A DNA stretch of 64,000 nt from Aequoribacter sp049615385 (GTDB lineage: Bacteria; Pseudomonadota; Gammaproteobacteria; Pseudomonadales; Halieaceae): the NCBI RefSeq assembly GCF_049615385.1, contig NZ_JBMZFL010000003.1; one strand, 5' to 3'. Numbering within the stretch: position 1 is the first letter of the stretch; each line of letters starts with the position of its first letter. The notes beneath the pieces were generated by a model. The model made no database searches. It saw only the letters and a list, made by a program, of their open reading frames with translations, and was not told where the DNA came from. Positions 36,359 to 44,349 of the stretch are shown in pieces. Both the position numbers and the translations under genes were made by a program.

Positions 36359-38284
36359 ATGCCTGTTATTACTCTGCCCGACGGCAATCAAAAGACTTTT
36401 GATGCTCCCCCTTCTGTTTACGACGTTGCGTTAGCGATCGGTCCAGGCCTTGCCAAAGCCGCGTTGGCTGGTGTTGTCGACGGCAAAGAAGTCGACACCT
36501 CTTACGTGATTGAGAACGACGCGTCGCTCGCGATTATTACGGATCGAGATGACGCCGGGATCGAAATTATTCGCCACTCGACTGCGCACCTGCTGGCGAT
36601 GGCGGTGCAGGAGTTGTATCCCGGTACCCAGGTGACGATAGGGCCAACCATTGACGATGGCTTTTACTACGACTTTGCTACCGGTCACCGCTTTACGACC
36701 GAAGATCTTGAAAAAATCGAAGTGCGTATGGCCGAGATTGCGGAGCGCGATCTTACGGTAGAACGGTTGGAAGTAAGCCGCGAACACGCCATTGAAGAGT
36801 TCCGCAACATGGGCGAGAACTACAAGGTCCAAATTATCGAAGATTTGCCGGCTGGTGAGATTATTTCGGTCTACAAGCAGGGGCCTTGGATGGACCTGTG
36901 CCGCGGCCCTCACGTGCCATCGACCGGCAAACTGCAAGCCTTTAAATTGACCAAGGTTGCGGGTGCTTACTGGCGGGGCGATTCCAAAAATGAAATGCTG
37001 CAGCGCGTGTACGGCACCGCTTGGGCCAACAAAAAACAGCTTAAGCAGTACTTGAACCGTATTGCCGAGGCCGAGAAGCGTGACCACCGCCGCCTTGGCA
37101 AGCAGTTGGATTTGTTCCACACCCAAGAAGAAGCACCCGGCATGGTGTTCTGGCACCCTAAAGGCTGGACCGTGTATCAGGTGATCGAGCAGTACATGCG
37201 CAATCGTCAGCGCCAAGAGGGCTACAAAGAAATTAAGACGCCGCAAGTCGTCGACATGACCTTATGGCATAAGTCAGGTCATGCCGATAAGTTTGGCGAC
37301 GATATGTTCATGTTGAAGGCTGAAGACCGCGAGTTCGCAGTCAAACCCATGAACTGCCCGTGTCACGTACAGGTATTTAATCAGGGACTTAAATCGTACC
37401 GCGATTTGCCCTTGCGATTGGCCGAATTCGGAAGCTGTCATCGCAATGAGCCTTCGGGTTCGCTACACGGTATTATGCGCGTTCGAGGGTTTACCCAAGA
37501 CGACGCACATATTTTCTGCACCGAAGACCAAATTCAGCCTGAGGTGTCTCGCTTTATTGATTTTCTGCATGGGGTCTACGAAGACTTTGGTTTTAGCGAG
37601 GTCATCTATCGCTTATCCACACGCCCTGAAAAGCGCGTGGGTAGTGAAGAAGATTGGGATCGTGCTGAAAAAGCTCTAGCGGATGCTTTGGATGCGCACA
37701 ATCTTCCCTGGGAATTGCTGCCCGGCGAGGGTGCCTTTTACGGGCCAAAGATTGAATTTTCACTGAAAGACTGTATTGGTCGAGTCTGGCAGTTGGGTAC
37801 CATTCAAGTGGACTTCTCGATGCCAGGACGTCTGGATGCCCAATACGTAGCCGAAGATGGTGCGCGTAAAACACCGGTCATGTTGCATCGGGCAATCTTG
37901 GGAAGCTTTGAGCGTTTTATCGGTATTTTGATCGAACATTTTGAAGGGCGTTTTCCGACATGGTTGGCGCCGGAGCAAGTGGCGGTGATGAATATTACCG
38001 ACAAGCAGGGTGAATTTACACAAAATGTGGTGGATTACCTGAATAACTCGGGTTTTCGCGCTATTGCGGACTTGAGAAACGAGAAGATCGGCTTTAAAAT
38101 CCGCGAGCGCACTCTAGCTAAGATTCCTTACTTGCTGGTGGTGGGCGATAAAGAGGTGGAAACGCAGTCAGTAGCCGTGCGCACACGGGACGGCAAAGAC
38201 CTCGGAACGATGACTCTTGCAGACTTCGCCGAGTATTTGCGGCAGGACGTGGGCAGTCGCGGTTTTTTTGCATTGGAGAAATAG
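36359..38284 (+). CDS. thrS: Threonine--tRNA ligase
   Basis: ThrRS charges tRNA-Thr. The 641-residue product matches E. coli (642) and has TGS and SAD editing domains (HSTAHLLAMAVQEL near residue 75), the class II motifs (MNCPCHVQVFNQ and the FxCGxxHRNEPSG region), and the anticodon-binding C-terminus. It is the first gene of the thrS-infC-rpmI-rplT cluster. Confidence 0.98.
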   Translation: MPVITLPDGNQKTFDAPPSVYDVALAIGPGLAKAALAGVVDGKEVDTSYVIENDASLAIITDRDDAGIEIIRHSTAHLLAMAVQELYPGTQVTIGPTIDDGFYYDFATGHRFTTEDLEKIEVRMAEIAERDLTVERLEVSREHAIEEFRNMGENYKVQIIEDLPAGEIISVYKQGPWMDLCRGPHVPSTGKLQAFKLTKVAGAYWRGDSKNEMLQRVYGTAWANKKQLKQYLNRIAEAEKRDHRRLGKQLDLFHTQEEAPGMVFWHPKGWTVYQVIEQYMRNRQRQEGYKEIKTPQVVDMTLWHKSGHADKFGDDMFMLKAEDREFAVKPMNCPCHVQVFNQGLKSYRDLPLRLAEFGSCHRNEPSGSLHGIMRVRGFTQDDAHIFCTEDQIQPEVSRFIDFLHGVYEDFGFSEVIYRLSTRPEKRVGSEEDWDRAEKALADALDAHNLPWELLPGEGAFYGPKIEFSLKDCIGRVWQLGTIQVDFSMPGRLDAQYVAEDGARKTPVMLHRAILGSFERFIGILIEHFEGRFPTWLAPEQVAVMNITDKQGEFTQNVVDYLNNSGFRAIADLRNEKIGFKIRERTLAKIPYLLVVGDKEVETQSVAVRTRDGKDLGTMTLADFAEYLRQDVGSRGFFALEK

Positions 38285-38285
38285 G

Positions 38286-38822
38286 ATTAACAACGAAAAC
38301 GAAAAGCGCAAGTCGAAAAAAGCGCTCACAAACGATCAAATTACGGCAGACCCTGTTCGACTGATTGGGGCAGATGGTTCGCAAGTCGGTATCGTAACCT
38401 TAGCAGAAGCTCTAGCAGCGGCCGAAGCGGCGACTTTGGATTTGGTTCAAATTGCCGACTCTGATCCAGCGGTCTGTAAGATCATGGATTACGGGAAGCA
38501 CGTTTTCGAAGCCAAGAAGCAGAAAGCGGCGCAGCGTAAGAAACAGAAGCGTACTCAAGTCAAAGAAATGAAGTTTCGTCCGGGCACGGACATAGGCGAT
38601 TACCAGATCAAGTTAAAAGCTCTGGTGCGCTTTTTGGAAAACGGTGATAAAGCCAAGGTAACGCTACGTTTTCGTGGTCGTGAAATGGCTCACCAGGAAA
38701 TCGGTATTGAATTACTTCGTCGTATCGAAGCAGATTTGGCCGAGTGGGGAAGCGTAGAACAGTTCCCCAAGATGGAAGGTCGTCAGTTAACTATGGTGCT
38801 GGCGCCCAAGAAACGGGGTTAG
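38286..38822 (+). CDS. infC: Translation initiation factor IF-3 (AUU start)
   Basis: IF-3 proofreads start codon and initiator tRNA on the 30S subunit. The 178-residue product starts at ATT 38286 (initiator, then NNENEKRKSKK), one base after the thrS stop, with GGAG about 7 bases upstream. No ATG in frame is near. A rare AUU start is the known autoregulatory device of infC. Both IF-3 domains are visible (DYGKHVFEAKKQ linker near residue 70, EMKFRPGTD start of the C-domain). Confidence 0.96.
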   Translation: MNNENEKRKSKKALTNDQITADPVRLIGADGSQVGIVTLAEALAAAEAATLDLVQIADSDPAVCKIMDYGKHVFEAKKQKAAQRKKQKRTQVKEMKFRPGTDIGDYQIKLKALVRFLENGDKAKVTLRFRGREMAHQEIGIELLRRIEADLAEWGSVEQFPKMEGRQLTMVLAPKKRG

Positions 38823-38877
38823 TGGCCCGTGAATGCCCTAACTCTTGTCTTTGTATGAGCAATGTGGAGATCACAAT

Positions 38878-39072
38878 ATGCCTAAGGTAAAAATTCACAG
38901 TGGTGCCGCTAAGCGGTTCAAGAAAACAGCGGGTGGTTACAAGCGTAAAAGCGCTTATAAAAGCCACATCCTCACCAAAATGACCACAAAGCGTAAGCGT
39001 CAGCTGCGTGGTACGTCCATGATCCACAAGGCCGATAAAGCCCTAGTGGATAAAATGTTGCGTGCTAACTAG
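38878..39072 (+). CDS. rpmI: 50S ribosomal protein L35
   Basis: A 64-residue basic protein with the normal L35 start PKVKIHSGAAKRFK and a KMTTKRKRQLRG motif. ATG 38878 is chosen over an upstream in-frame start at 38845 because it gives the canonical N-terminus and has GGAG seven bases upstream. It is between infC and rplT as expected. Confidence 0.96.
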   Translation: MPKVKIHSGAAKRFKKTAGGYKRKSAYKSHILTKMTTKRKRQLRGTSMIHKADKALVDKMLRAN

Positions 39073-39091
39073 GTCATAGGAGGATTAATCA

Positions 39092-39448
39092 ATGCCACGT
39101 GTAAAAAGAGGTGTGACCGCACACCGTCGTCACAAGAAAATCTTGAAGCAAGCAAAAGGTTACTACGGCGCTCGTAGTCGTATTTTCCGTGTTGCTAAAC
39201 AGGCTGTTATCAAAGCAGGTCAGTACGCTTACCGTGACCGTCGTCAGCGTAAGCGTCAGTTCCGCGCTTTGTGGATTACTCGTATCAATGCACAATCACG
39301 TGCCAATGGTATGACTTACAGCCAGCTGATCAACGGCTTGAAGAAAGCAAATATCGGTTTAGATCGTCGTGTACTCGCCGATTTGGCCGTGCATGACAAA
39401 GCGGGTTTTGCCGCTGTGGTTGAGCAAGCAAAGTCTGCCTTAGCCTAA
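39092..39448 (+). CDS. rplT: 50S ribosomal protein L20
   Basis: A 118-residue RNA-binding protein of the large subunit with the canonical MPRVKRGVTAHRRHKK start and KQAKGYYGARSR motif. AGGAGG precedes the start. In relatives L20 represses its own operon. Confidence 0.98.
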   Translation: MPRVKRGVTAHRRHKKILKQAKGYYGARSRIFRVAKQAVIKAGQYAYRDRRQRKRQFRALWITRINAQSRANGMTYSQLINGLKKANIGLDRRVLADLAVHDKAGFAAVVEQAKSALA

Positions 39449-39487
39449 GCGCCCACAGGGCCCGTGCCGCCTGTGTGCGGCAACGAG

Positions 39488-39518
39488 AGGGGAAAGGGTC
39501 AGACTCTTTCCCCTTTTT
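39488..39518 (+). terminator. Terminator between rplT and pheS
   Basis: AGGGGAAAG / CTTTCCCCT with a 9-base loop is followed by five T residues. In E. coli this interval carries the pheST attenuator, but no Phe-rich leader peptide (pheM-like) is seen here. Confidence 0.88.
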
Positions 39519-39575
39519 ATTGCGTTAAATGTTTGCCTCACCGGCTGGGTGTGGCAATCGGGGAATGAAAATTAA

Positions 39576-40592
39576 ATGGAAGCACTGAAGCAGATACAAG
39601 CTGAAGCACTTGCTGCAATTGGTGGGGCAAGCGAGCTGCCGCAGTTAGAGCAATTGCGTGTTGATTACCTGGGTAAAAAAGGCGCATTAACCGCCGTCTT
39701 AAAAGGTCTCAGTCAGCTTGCACCCGAAGAGCGACCCGCTGCGGGCGCCAAGGTAAACGAAGTCAAAGCCGAGCTGCAAGCTTTAATTAACGAGCGTAAA
39801 GCGGCTCTTGAAGCTGAGGCTTTAGAGGCTAAGCTTGCGTCAGAGTCTATCGACGTTACAGCTCCTGCGCGAGGCTTAAGTAGCGGGGGATTGCATCCCG
39901 TGTCGGTGACTATTGAGCGTATCGAAGCTCTATTCAGTGCCATGGGTTTTGAGGTGGTGGAAGGTCCCGAGATTGAAGATGACTATCACAACTTTGGTGC
40001 TTTGAATATTCCCGACCATCATCCCGCGCGTGCCATGCACGATACCTTTTACGTGGATGACACTCACGTTTTGCGAACGCATACATCCCCAGTGCAAGTT
40101 CGTGTGATGGAGTCACAAGAGCCCCCTTTGCGGGTCATTTGCCCAGGTCGCGTGTACCGCTGTGATTCTGACTTAACCCATACACCGATGTTTCATCAGG
40201 TAGAGGGTTTGTTGATCGACGAGCAGTCGAGTTTTGCCGACTTAAAGGGCTTGATTGAAGTATTTTTGCAGCGCTTTTTTGAGCAAGAATTAGCGGTGCG
40301 TTTCCGGCCTTCGTATTTTCCATTCACTGAACCCTCGGCAGAGGTCGATATACAGTGTGTTCACTGTAAAGGTGAGGGCTGTCGAGTATGCAGTCAAACC
40401 GGTTGGTTAGAAGTGATGGGTTGCGGCATGGTGCATCCTTCGGTGTTTGAATCGTCAAATATCGACACCAAACGTTATTCAGGCTTTGCCTTTGGTCTTG
40501 GGGTAGAGCGCCTGACTATGTTGCGCTACGGCGTCAATGATTTGCGCCTATTTTTTGATAATGATTTGCGCTTTTTGAGCCAATTTCGCTAA
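39576..40592 (+). CDS. pheS: Phenylalanine--tRNA ligase alpha subunit
   Basis: The catalytic subunit of PheRS. The 338-residue product has an N-terminal coiled-coil, and class II motifs including GPEIEDDYHNFGALN, and the CxxC-containing CVHCKGEGCRVC segment near residue 265. FGLGVERLTML motif 3 is intact. It is 11 bases upstream of pheT. Confidence 0.98.
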   Translation: MEALKQIQAEALAAIGGASELPQLEQLRVDYLGKKGALTAVLKGLSQLAPEERPAAGAKVNEVKAELQALINERKAALEAEALEAKLASESIDVTAPARGLSSGGLHPVSVTIERIEALFSAMGFEVVEGPEIEDDYHNFGALNIPDHHPARAMHDTFYVDDTHVLRTHTSPVQVRVMESQEPPLRVICPGRVYRCDSDLTHTPMFHQVEGLLIDEQSSFADLKGLIEVFLQRFFEQELAVRFRPSYFPFTEPSAEVDIQCVHCKGEGCRVCSQTGWLEVMGCGMVHPSVFESSNIDTKRYSGFAFGLGVERLTMLRYGVNDLRLFFDNDLRFLSQFR

Positions 40593-40603
40593 GGAGATAC
40601 CCG

Positions 40604-42973
40604 ATGAAAATTAGTGAACAGTGGCTTAAAGAGTGGGTGTCTCACACCCTAGCCACAGAAGATTTAGCGCATCAAATTACGATGGCTGGCCTTGAGGTGG
40701 ATGCGATCGAGCCTGTAGCGGGTGCGTTTTCATCGGTAGTTGTTGGCGAGATCATCGACGCGCAGCAACATCCAGATGCCGATAAACTGCGTATTTGCAA
40801 GGTGAATGTCGGTGAGCCCGAGCCCTTACAAATTGTGTGCGGCGCGCCAAACGCTCGTGTTTCCTTAAAAGCACCGGTGGCTCTGGTTGGTGCAGTCTTA
40901 CCGGGCGACTTTAAAATTAAAAAAAGTAAGCTTCGCGGTGTCGAATCCTTTGGAATGTTGTGTGCCGAGGCTGAGTTAGAACTCTCCGAAGCATCTGATG
41001 GTTTAATGGAGTTACCCGACGACGCGCCGGTAGGCACTGATTTACGCGACTACCTAGGCCTAGACGACAACAGCATCGAAATTGGGTTAACGCCCAACAG
41101 AGCCGATTGCTTAAGTGTTCGCGGTATTGCTCGCGAAGTCTCAGTATTGACCGGTGTCGAACTGCAAGAACCAACCTGGGCATCGGTCAGCACCGAAGCT
41201 TCAACTCAAATCGGTGTTGAAGTGGTAGCGACTGAGGCCTGCCCCGTTTACGCAGCCCGTATTATCGAGGGCGTCGATAACAGTCTTGAATCACCCTTGT
41301 GGCTGCAGGAGCGACTGCGTCGCTGCGGCTTACGCTCTAAAGATCCTCTGGTGGATGTGACTAATTTTGTGATGTTGGAGCTAGGCCAGCCAATGCATGC
41401 CTTTGATGCTAACAAGCTGAGTGGTCCAATCGTCGTACGTATGGCTCAGCCACAAGAGTCTATGACTTTGCTGGACGGTAAAGAGATCAGTCTGCCTGAG
41501 GATGCACTGTTAATTACTGATCAGGCTGGCCCTATTGCCTTTGCGGGCGTCATGGGCGGCCAGCGAAGTGCGGTGAGCAGCGAGACTCGCGCCGTGGTTC
41601 TAGAATCTGCCTTTTTTACGCCGCGTGCGTTGGCTGGTCAGGCCCGCAAGCAGGGTATGCATACAGACGCCTCCCACCGCTACGAGCGCGGTGTTGATTT
41701 TGAATTGGCGGAACTGGCTTTGGACCGCGCTACGCAGTTAATTGTTGAAATTGCAGGTGGTCACGCTGGACCAGTGACGGTAGCTCGTTCGCAGAACGAC
41801 TTACCTGACCGCGGAGATGTGTCGCTATCGCAGGCGAGCCTGAGTCGAGCGCTAGGTCTTGAAATTCCAAAGTCGGAAGTCAGCCACATTCTGAGTGGTT
41901 TGGGTTTTGGTGTTAACGAAATCAGTAACGGTTGGTCTTGCTCAGTACCCTCTTGGCGCTTTGATATCAGTATCGAAGCCGATTTGGTTGAGGAGGTTGC
42001 CCGCGTCTATGGCTACAACAAGCTTCCAGTAAGTAAGATTGTGGCAAATCTTGAGATGCCCGTGCGTCCCGAAAAAGCGGTGTCGCCGTCACGGATTCGT
42101 CGTTATCTTGCGTCGCGCGATTTGCGCGAAGTCATCACGTACAGCTTTGTTGACCCCAAACTCGCTGAGCAGTTTGCTGACCTCAACCAATGCGTTACGC
42201 TGAAGAACCCAATCAGCGAAGACTTATCGGTTATGCGTCCAAGTCTGGTTCCGAGTCTGGTTGCGACAGCAATCACCAATATTAATCGTCAACAAAGCCG
42301 CGTGCGGATCTTCGAGCAAGGTCTAACCTTTACTGCGGGTGAGGATTATCCTCAAGAAGCTAAAGTCGCCATTTTGCTGAGCGGTAAAGCCGAATCGGAA
42401 CGAATGGGTAACCGATCAGGGAATGTCGACTTCTACGACCTGAAAGGAGAGGTAGAAGCCTTGTTGAATCAATTGGGTATTAGGCACGCGACCTATGTGC
42501 CCGCCGAGCATCAAGGCCTGCATCCGGGCCAAACTGCGGACGTGTTGGTGGATGGAGCGATCGTAGGCTACGTCGGAAAGATTCATCCACAGACTCAAAA
42601 GACATTGGGATTGTCGCAAGCTGCTTATGTTGCTGAATTGGATCGAGATGTCTTATCGAGCGCTGATATCGCTCAATTTGCGTCCGTTTCAAAATTCCCT
42701 GAGGTGCGCCGTGACTTGGCGGTAGTAGTTGATGCAGCTGTGAAAGTGGGCGACTTAACGGCTTCCGCAAAAGCGGCGCTAGGCATGTTGGGTAAAGAGG
42801 TTTTTGTGTTTGATATTTATCAAGGGCAGGGTGTACCCGAGGGTCAAAAAAGTGTCGCAATGGGTTTGACTTTGGGTGATCAATCACGCACCCTAAGCGA
42901 TTCCGACGTCAATGACGCAATGGCGCAAGTTGTTGAATCATTGAAAGAAACTTACCAAGCCGAACTGCGTTAG
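40604..42973 (+). CDS. pheT: Phenylalanine--tRNA ligase beta subunit
   Basis: The 789-residue PheRS beta chain, which carries editing and tRNA-binding domains. Order: EMAP-like tRNA-binding domain (EIIDAQQHPDADKLRICKV near residue 50), B3/B4 editing region, B5 domain, and a C-terminal FDX-ACB anticodon domain (FPEVRRDLAVVVD near residue 705). GGAG lies 8 bases before ATG 40604. Confidence 0.98.
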   Translation: MKISEQWLKEWVSHTLATEDLAHQITMAGLEVDAIEPVAGAFSSVVVGEIIDAQQHPDADKLRICKVNVGEPEPLQIVCGAPNARVSLKAPVALVGAVLPGDFKIKKSKLRGVESFGMLCAEAELELSEASDGLMELPDDAPVGTDLRDYLGLDDNSIEIGLTPNRADCLSVRGIAREVSVLTGVELQEPTWASVSTEASTQIGVEVVATEACPVYAARIIEGVDNSLESPLWLQERLRRCGLRSKDPLVDVTNFVMLELGQPMHAFDANKLSGPIVVRMAQPQESMTLLDGKEISLPEDALLITDQAGPIAFAGVMGGQRSAVSSETRAVVLESAFFTPRALAGQARKQGMHTDASHRYERGVDFELAELALDRATQLIVEIAGGHAGPVTVARSQNDLPDRGDVSLSQASLSRALGLEIPKSEVSHILSGLGFGVNEISNGWSCSVPSWRFDISIEADLVEEVARVYGYNKLPVSKIVANLEMPVRPEKAVSPSRIRRYLASRDLREVITYSFVDPKLAEQFADLNQCVTLKNPISEDLSVMRPSLVPSLVATAITNINRQQSRVRIFEQGLTFTAGEDYPQEAKVAILLSGKAESERMGNRSGNVDFYDLKGEVEALLNQLGIRHATYVPAEHQGLHPGQTADVLVDGAIVGYVGKIHPQTQKTLGLSQAAYVAELDRDVLSSADIAQFASVSKFPEVRRDLAVVVDAAVKVGDLTASAKAALGMLGKEVFVFDIYQGQGVPEGQKSVAMGLTLGDQSRTLSDSDVNDAMAQVVESLKETYQAELR

Positions 42974-42986
42974 AGCATAGAACTGA

Positions 42987-43286
42987 ATGGCAGCCTTAAC
43001 TAAATCTGACATGGCCGATATGTTGTTTGAAGAGCTTGGCTTGAATAAGCGCGAAGCCAAAGAGATCGTCGAGATGTTCTTTGAGGAAATCCGCGCGAGT
43101 TTAGAGAGTAACGAGCAGGTAAAGCTATCGGGCTTTGGTAATTTTGAATTGAGAGATAAAGGCGAGCGCCCGGGACGAAACCCAAAAACAGGTGAAGAGA
43201 TACCGATCTCTCCTCGTCGGGTGGTGACGTTCAAGCCAGGGCAAAAATTGAAGGCACGCGTGGAGAAGTATGCTGGAACCGAGTAA
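42987..43286 (+). CDS. ihfA: Integration host factor subunit alpha
   Basis: IHF-alpha, partner of IHF-beta at 1900. The 99-residue product has the DNABII GRNPKTGEEIPI segment and typical length. It is just downstream of pheT, as in most gammaproteobacteria. Confidence 0.97.
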   Translation: MAALTKSDMADMLFEELGLNKREAKEIVEMFFEEIRASLESNEQVKLSGFGNFELRDKGERPGRNPKTGEEIPISPRRVVTFKPGQKLKARVEKYAGTE

Positions 43287-43632
43287 CAACGGCGAATTGC
43301 CACCCATCCCCAGCAAACGCTATTTCACGATCGGCGAAGTCTCGGATTTGTGCTTGGTTAAGCCGCACGTGCTGCGCTACTGGGAGCAAGAGTTTCCGAC
43401 TCTCGCGCCCGTAAAGCGTCGCGGAAATCGTCGATATTATCAGCATGCCGATGTTGTGTTGATCCGCCAGATTCGCTCTTTGCTTTACGAGCAAGGCTAC
43501 ACAATCGGCGGTGCGCGTCAGCGCATTACCGAATCAACCGAGGATCAGCTCGGTGTCATGACGGCTGACGAGTTACGAGAATTAATCGTCTCTCTAGAAG
43601 ACGTATTGGATCTGCTGGAAGCCGACAATTAG
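43270..43632 (+). CDS. MerR family regulator downstream of ihfA
   Basis: A 120-residue MerR-type DNA-binding protein: winged HTH near residues 17-55 (TIGEVSDLCLVKPHVLRYWE) then a coiled-coil with LYEQGYTIGGARQRI. The effector domain is minimal. It overlaps ihfA by 17 nt and precedes tRNA-Pro, a conserved arrangement in pseudomonads and relatives. Targets unknown. Confidence 0.92.
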   Translation: MLEPSNNGELPPIPSKRYFTIGEVSDLCLVKPHVLRYWEQEFPTLAPVKRRGNRRYYQHADVVLIRQIRSLLYEQGYTIGGARQRITESTEDQLGVMTADELRELIVSLEDVLDLLEADN

Positions 43633-43633
43633 G

Positions 43634-43662
43634 CTGGTAAATTTTTTTTGATTGCGTATAAT
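43634..43662 (+). promoter_or_regulatory. Probable tRNA-Pro locus promoter
   Basis: A perfect -10 TATAAT at 43657-43662 with a GC-rich CGCGGCC discriminator. The -35 (CTGGTA at 43634, 17-bp spacing) is weak. Transcription would start near 43669, before the first 91-bp repeat. Confidence 0.6.
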
Positions 43663-43696
43663 CGCGGCCTCACGGGGTCGCGCACCACGTGATTCT

Positions 43697-43787
43697 CGGG
43701 GCGTAGCGTAGCCCTGGTTGTTGTAGAAAGCCGCACCACACTGTGGTGTGCAGGCGCAAAATCGGAGCTCTTGAGCGACGACTTTAT
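43697..43787 (+). repeat. 91-bp tRNA-5'-containing unit U1
   Basis: Begins CGGGGCGTAGCG, the tRNA-Pro 5' end, then has about 13 extra bases in the D-loop region and a hairpin (CACCA / TGGTG) in place of the anticodon arm. No proline anticodon and no acceptor 3' strand follow, so it is not a tRNA. Matches U2 with two substitutions. A still more worn fragment resembling the 5' part lies at about 43672-43696. Confidence 0.9.
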
Positions 43788-43878
43788 CGGGGCGTAGCGC
43801 AGCCCTGGTTGTTGTAGAAAGCCGCACCACACTGTGGTGTGCAAGCGCAAAATCGGAGCTCTTGAGCGACGACTTTAT
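43788..43878 (+). repeat. 91-bp tRNA-5'-containing unit U2
   Basis: Directly abuts the real tRNA-Pro, which starts exactly 91 bp after U2 starts. Its first 16 bases are identical to the start of the functional tRNA. Confidence 0.9.
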
Positions 43879-43955
43879 CGGGGCGTAGCGCAGCCTGGTA
43901 GCGCACCACACTGGGGGTGTGGTGGTCGCAGGTTCAAATCCTGCCGTCCCGACCA
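43879..43955 (+). tRNA. tRNA-Pro (GGG)
   Basis: 77 bases forming a full cloverleaf. Acceptor CGGGGCG pairs with CGTCCCG, the D-arm is GCGCAGCCTGGTAGCGC, the anticodon loop is CTGGGGG giving GGG, the T-arm is GCAGGTTCAAATCCTGC, and CCA is encoded. Confidence 0.96.
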
Positions 43956-44076
43956 ATTTCACAATGCCGGACCACCGAGTGCGGCATGATTCCCGGCCCT
44001 CAAGCATAGCTTTCGGGCGTTCACTGGCTCACCGCGTTGCGGCTCGAATTCCCAGTTCACCCTGCCGTCCCGACCA
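43956..44076 (+). repeat. 121-bp tRNA-3'-containing unit D1
   Basis: Starts right after the tRNA CCA and ends with CCTGCCGTCCCGACCA, the last 16 bases of tRNA-Pro. It contains a hairpin (ATGCCG / CGGCAT) and the pair GGCCCTC...CGGGCGTTC shared with the tRNA-Asn-linked repeats. Confidence 0.92.
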
Positions 44077-44197
44077 ATTTCACAATGCCGGACCACCGAG
44101 TGCGGCATGATTCCCGGCCCTCAAGCATAGCTTTCGGGCGTTCACTGGCTCACCGCGTTGCGGCTCGAATTCCCAGTTCACCCTGCCGTACCGACCA
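44077..44197 (+). repeat. 121-bp tRNA-3'-containing unit D2
   Basis: Identical to D1 except for one base (C to A) in its tRNA-like end, giving GTACCGACCA. It is the last unit before the terminator. Confidence 0.92.
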
Positions 44198-44205
44198 TAT
44201 TCATT

Positions 44206-44231
44206 AAAAACCGTCTTTTGGCGGTTTTTTT
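44206..44231 (+). terminator. Terminator of the tRNA-Pro locus
   Basis: AAAAACCG and CGGTTTTT arms with an 8-base loop and a T run, nine bases beyond unit D2. Confidence 0.85.
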
Positions 44232-44349
44232 ATTTTGTCATTCAGTGAACTGGCTCGACCAATAGGAGATGGCGTTGATTGTCTATCAATAGACCATGTG
44301 GCGCGGTAAGGTGTTTTATTATATTCCGATACGGCACTAGGACCTGGGA

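Noticed and set aside
43697..43878. Extra tRNA genes in the 91-bp units
   Set aside because: They keep the tRNA 5' end only. The anticodon arm is changed and no acceptor 3' strand or CCA follows, so they cannot be working tRNAs.
43879..43955. tRNA-Pro as an integration site for a mobile element
   Set aside because: The repeated tRNA 3' ends look like att sites, but there is no integrase or phage gene nearby and the spacing is only 121 bp.
43919..44110. 63-residue arginine-rich reading frame across tRNA-Pro and unit D1
   Set aside because: It starts inside the tRNA and its composition follows the GC-rich repeats. It recalls the Tpr protein claimed at E. coli tyrT but there is no ribosome site, so it was not called a gene.
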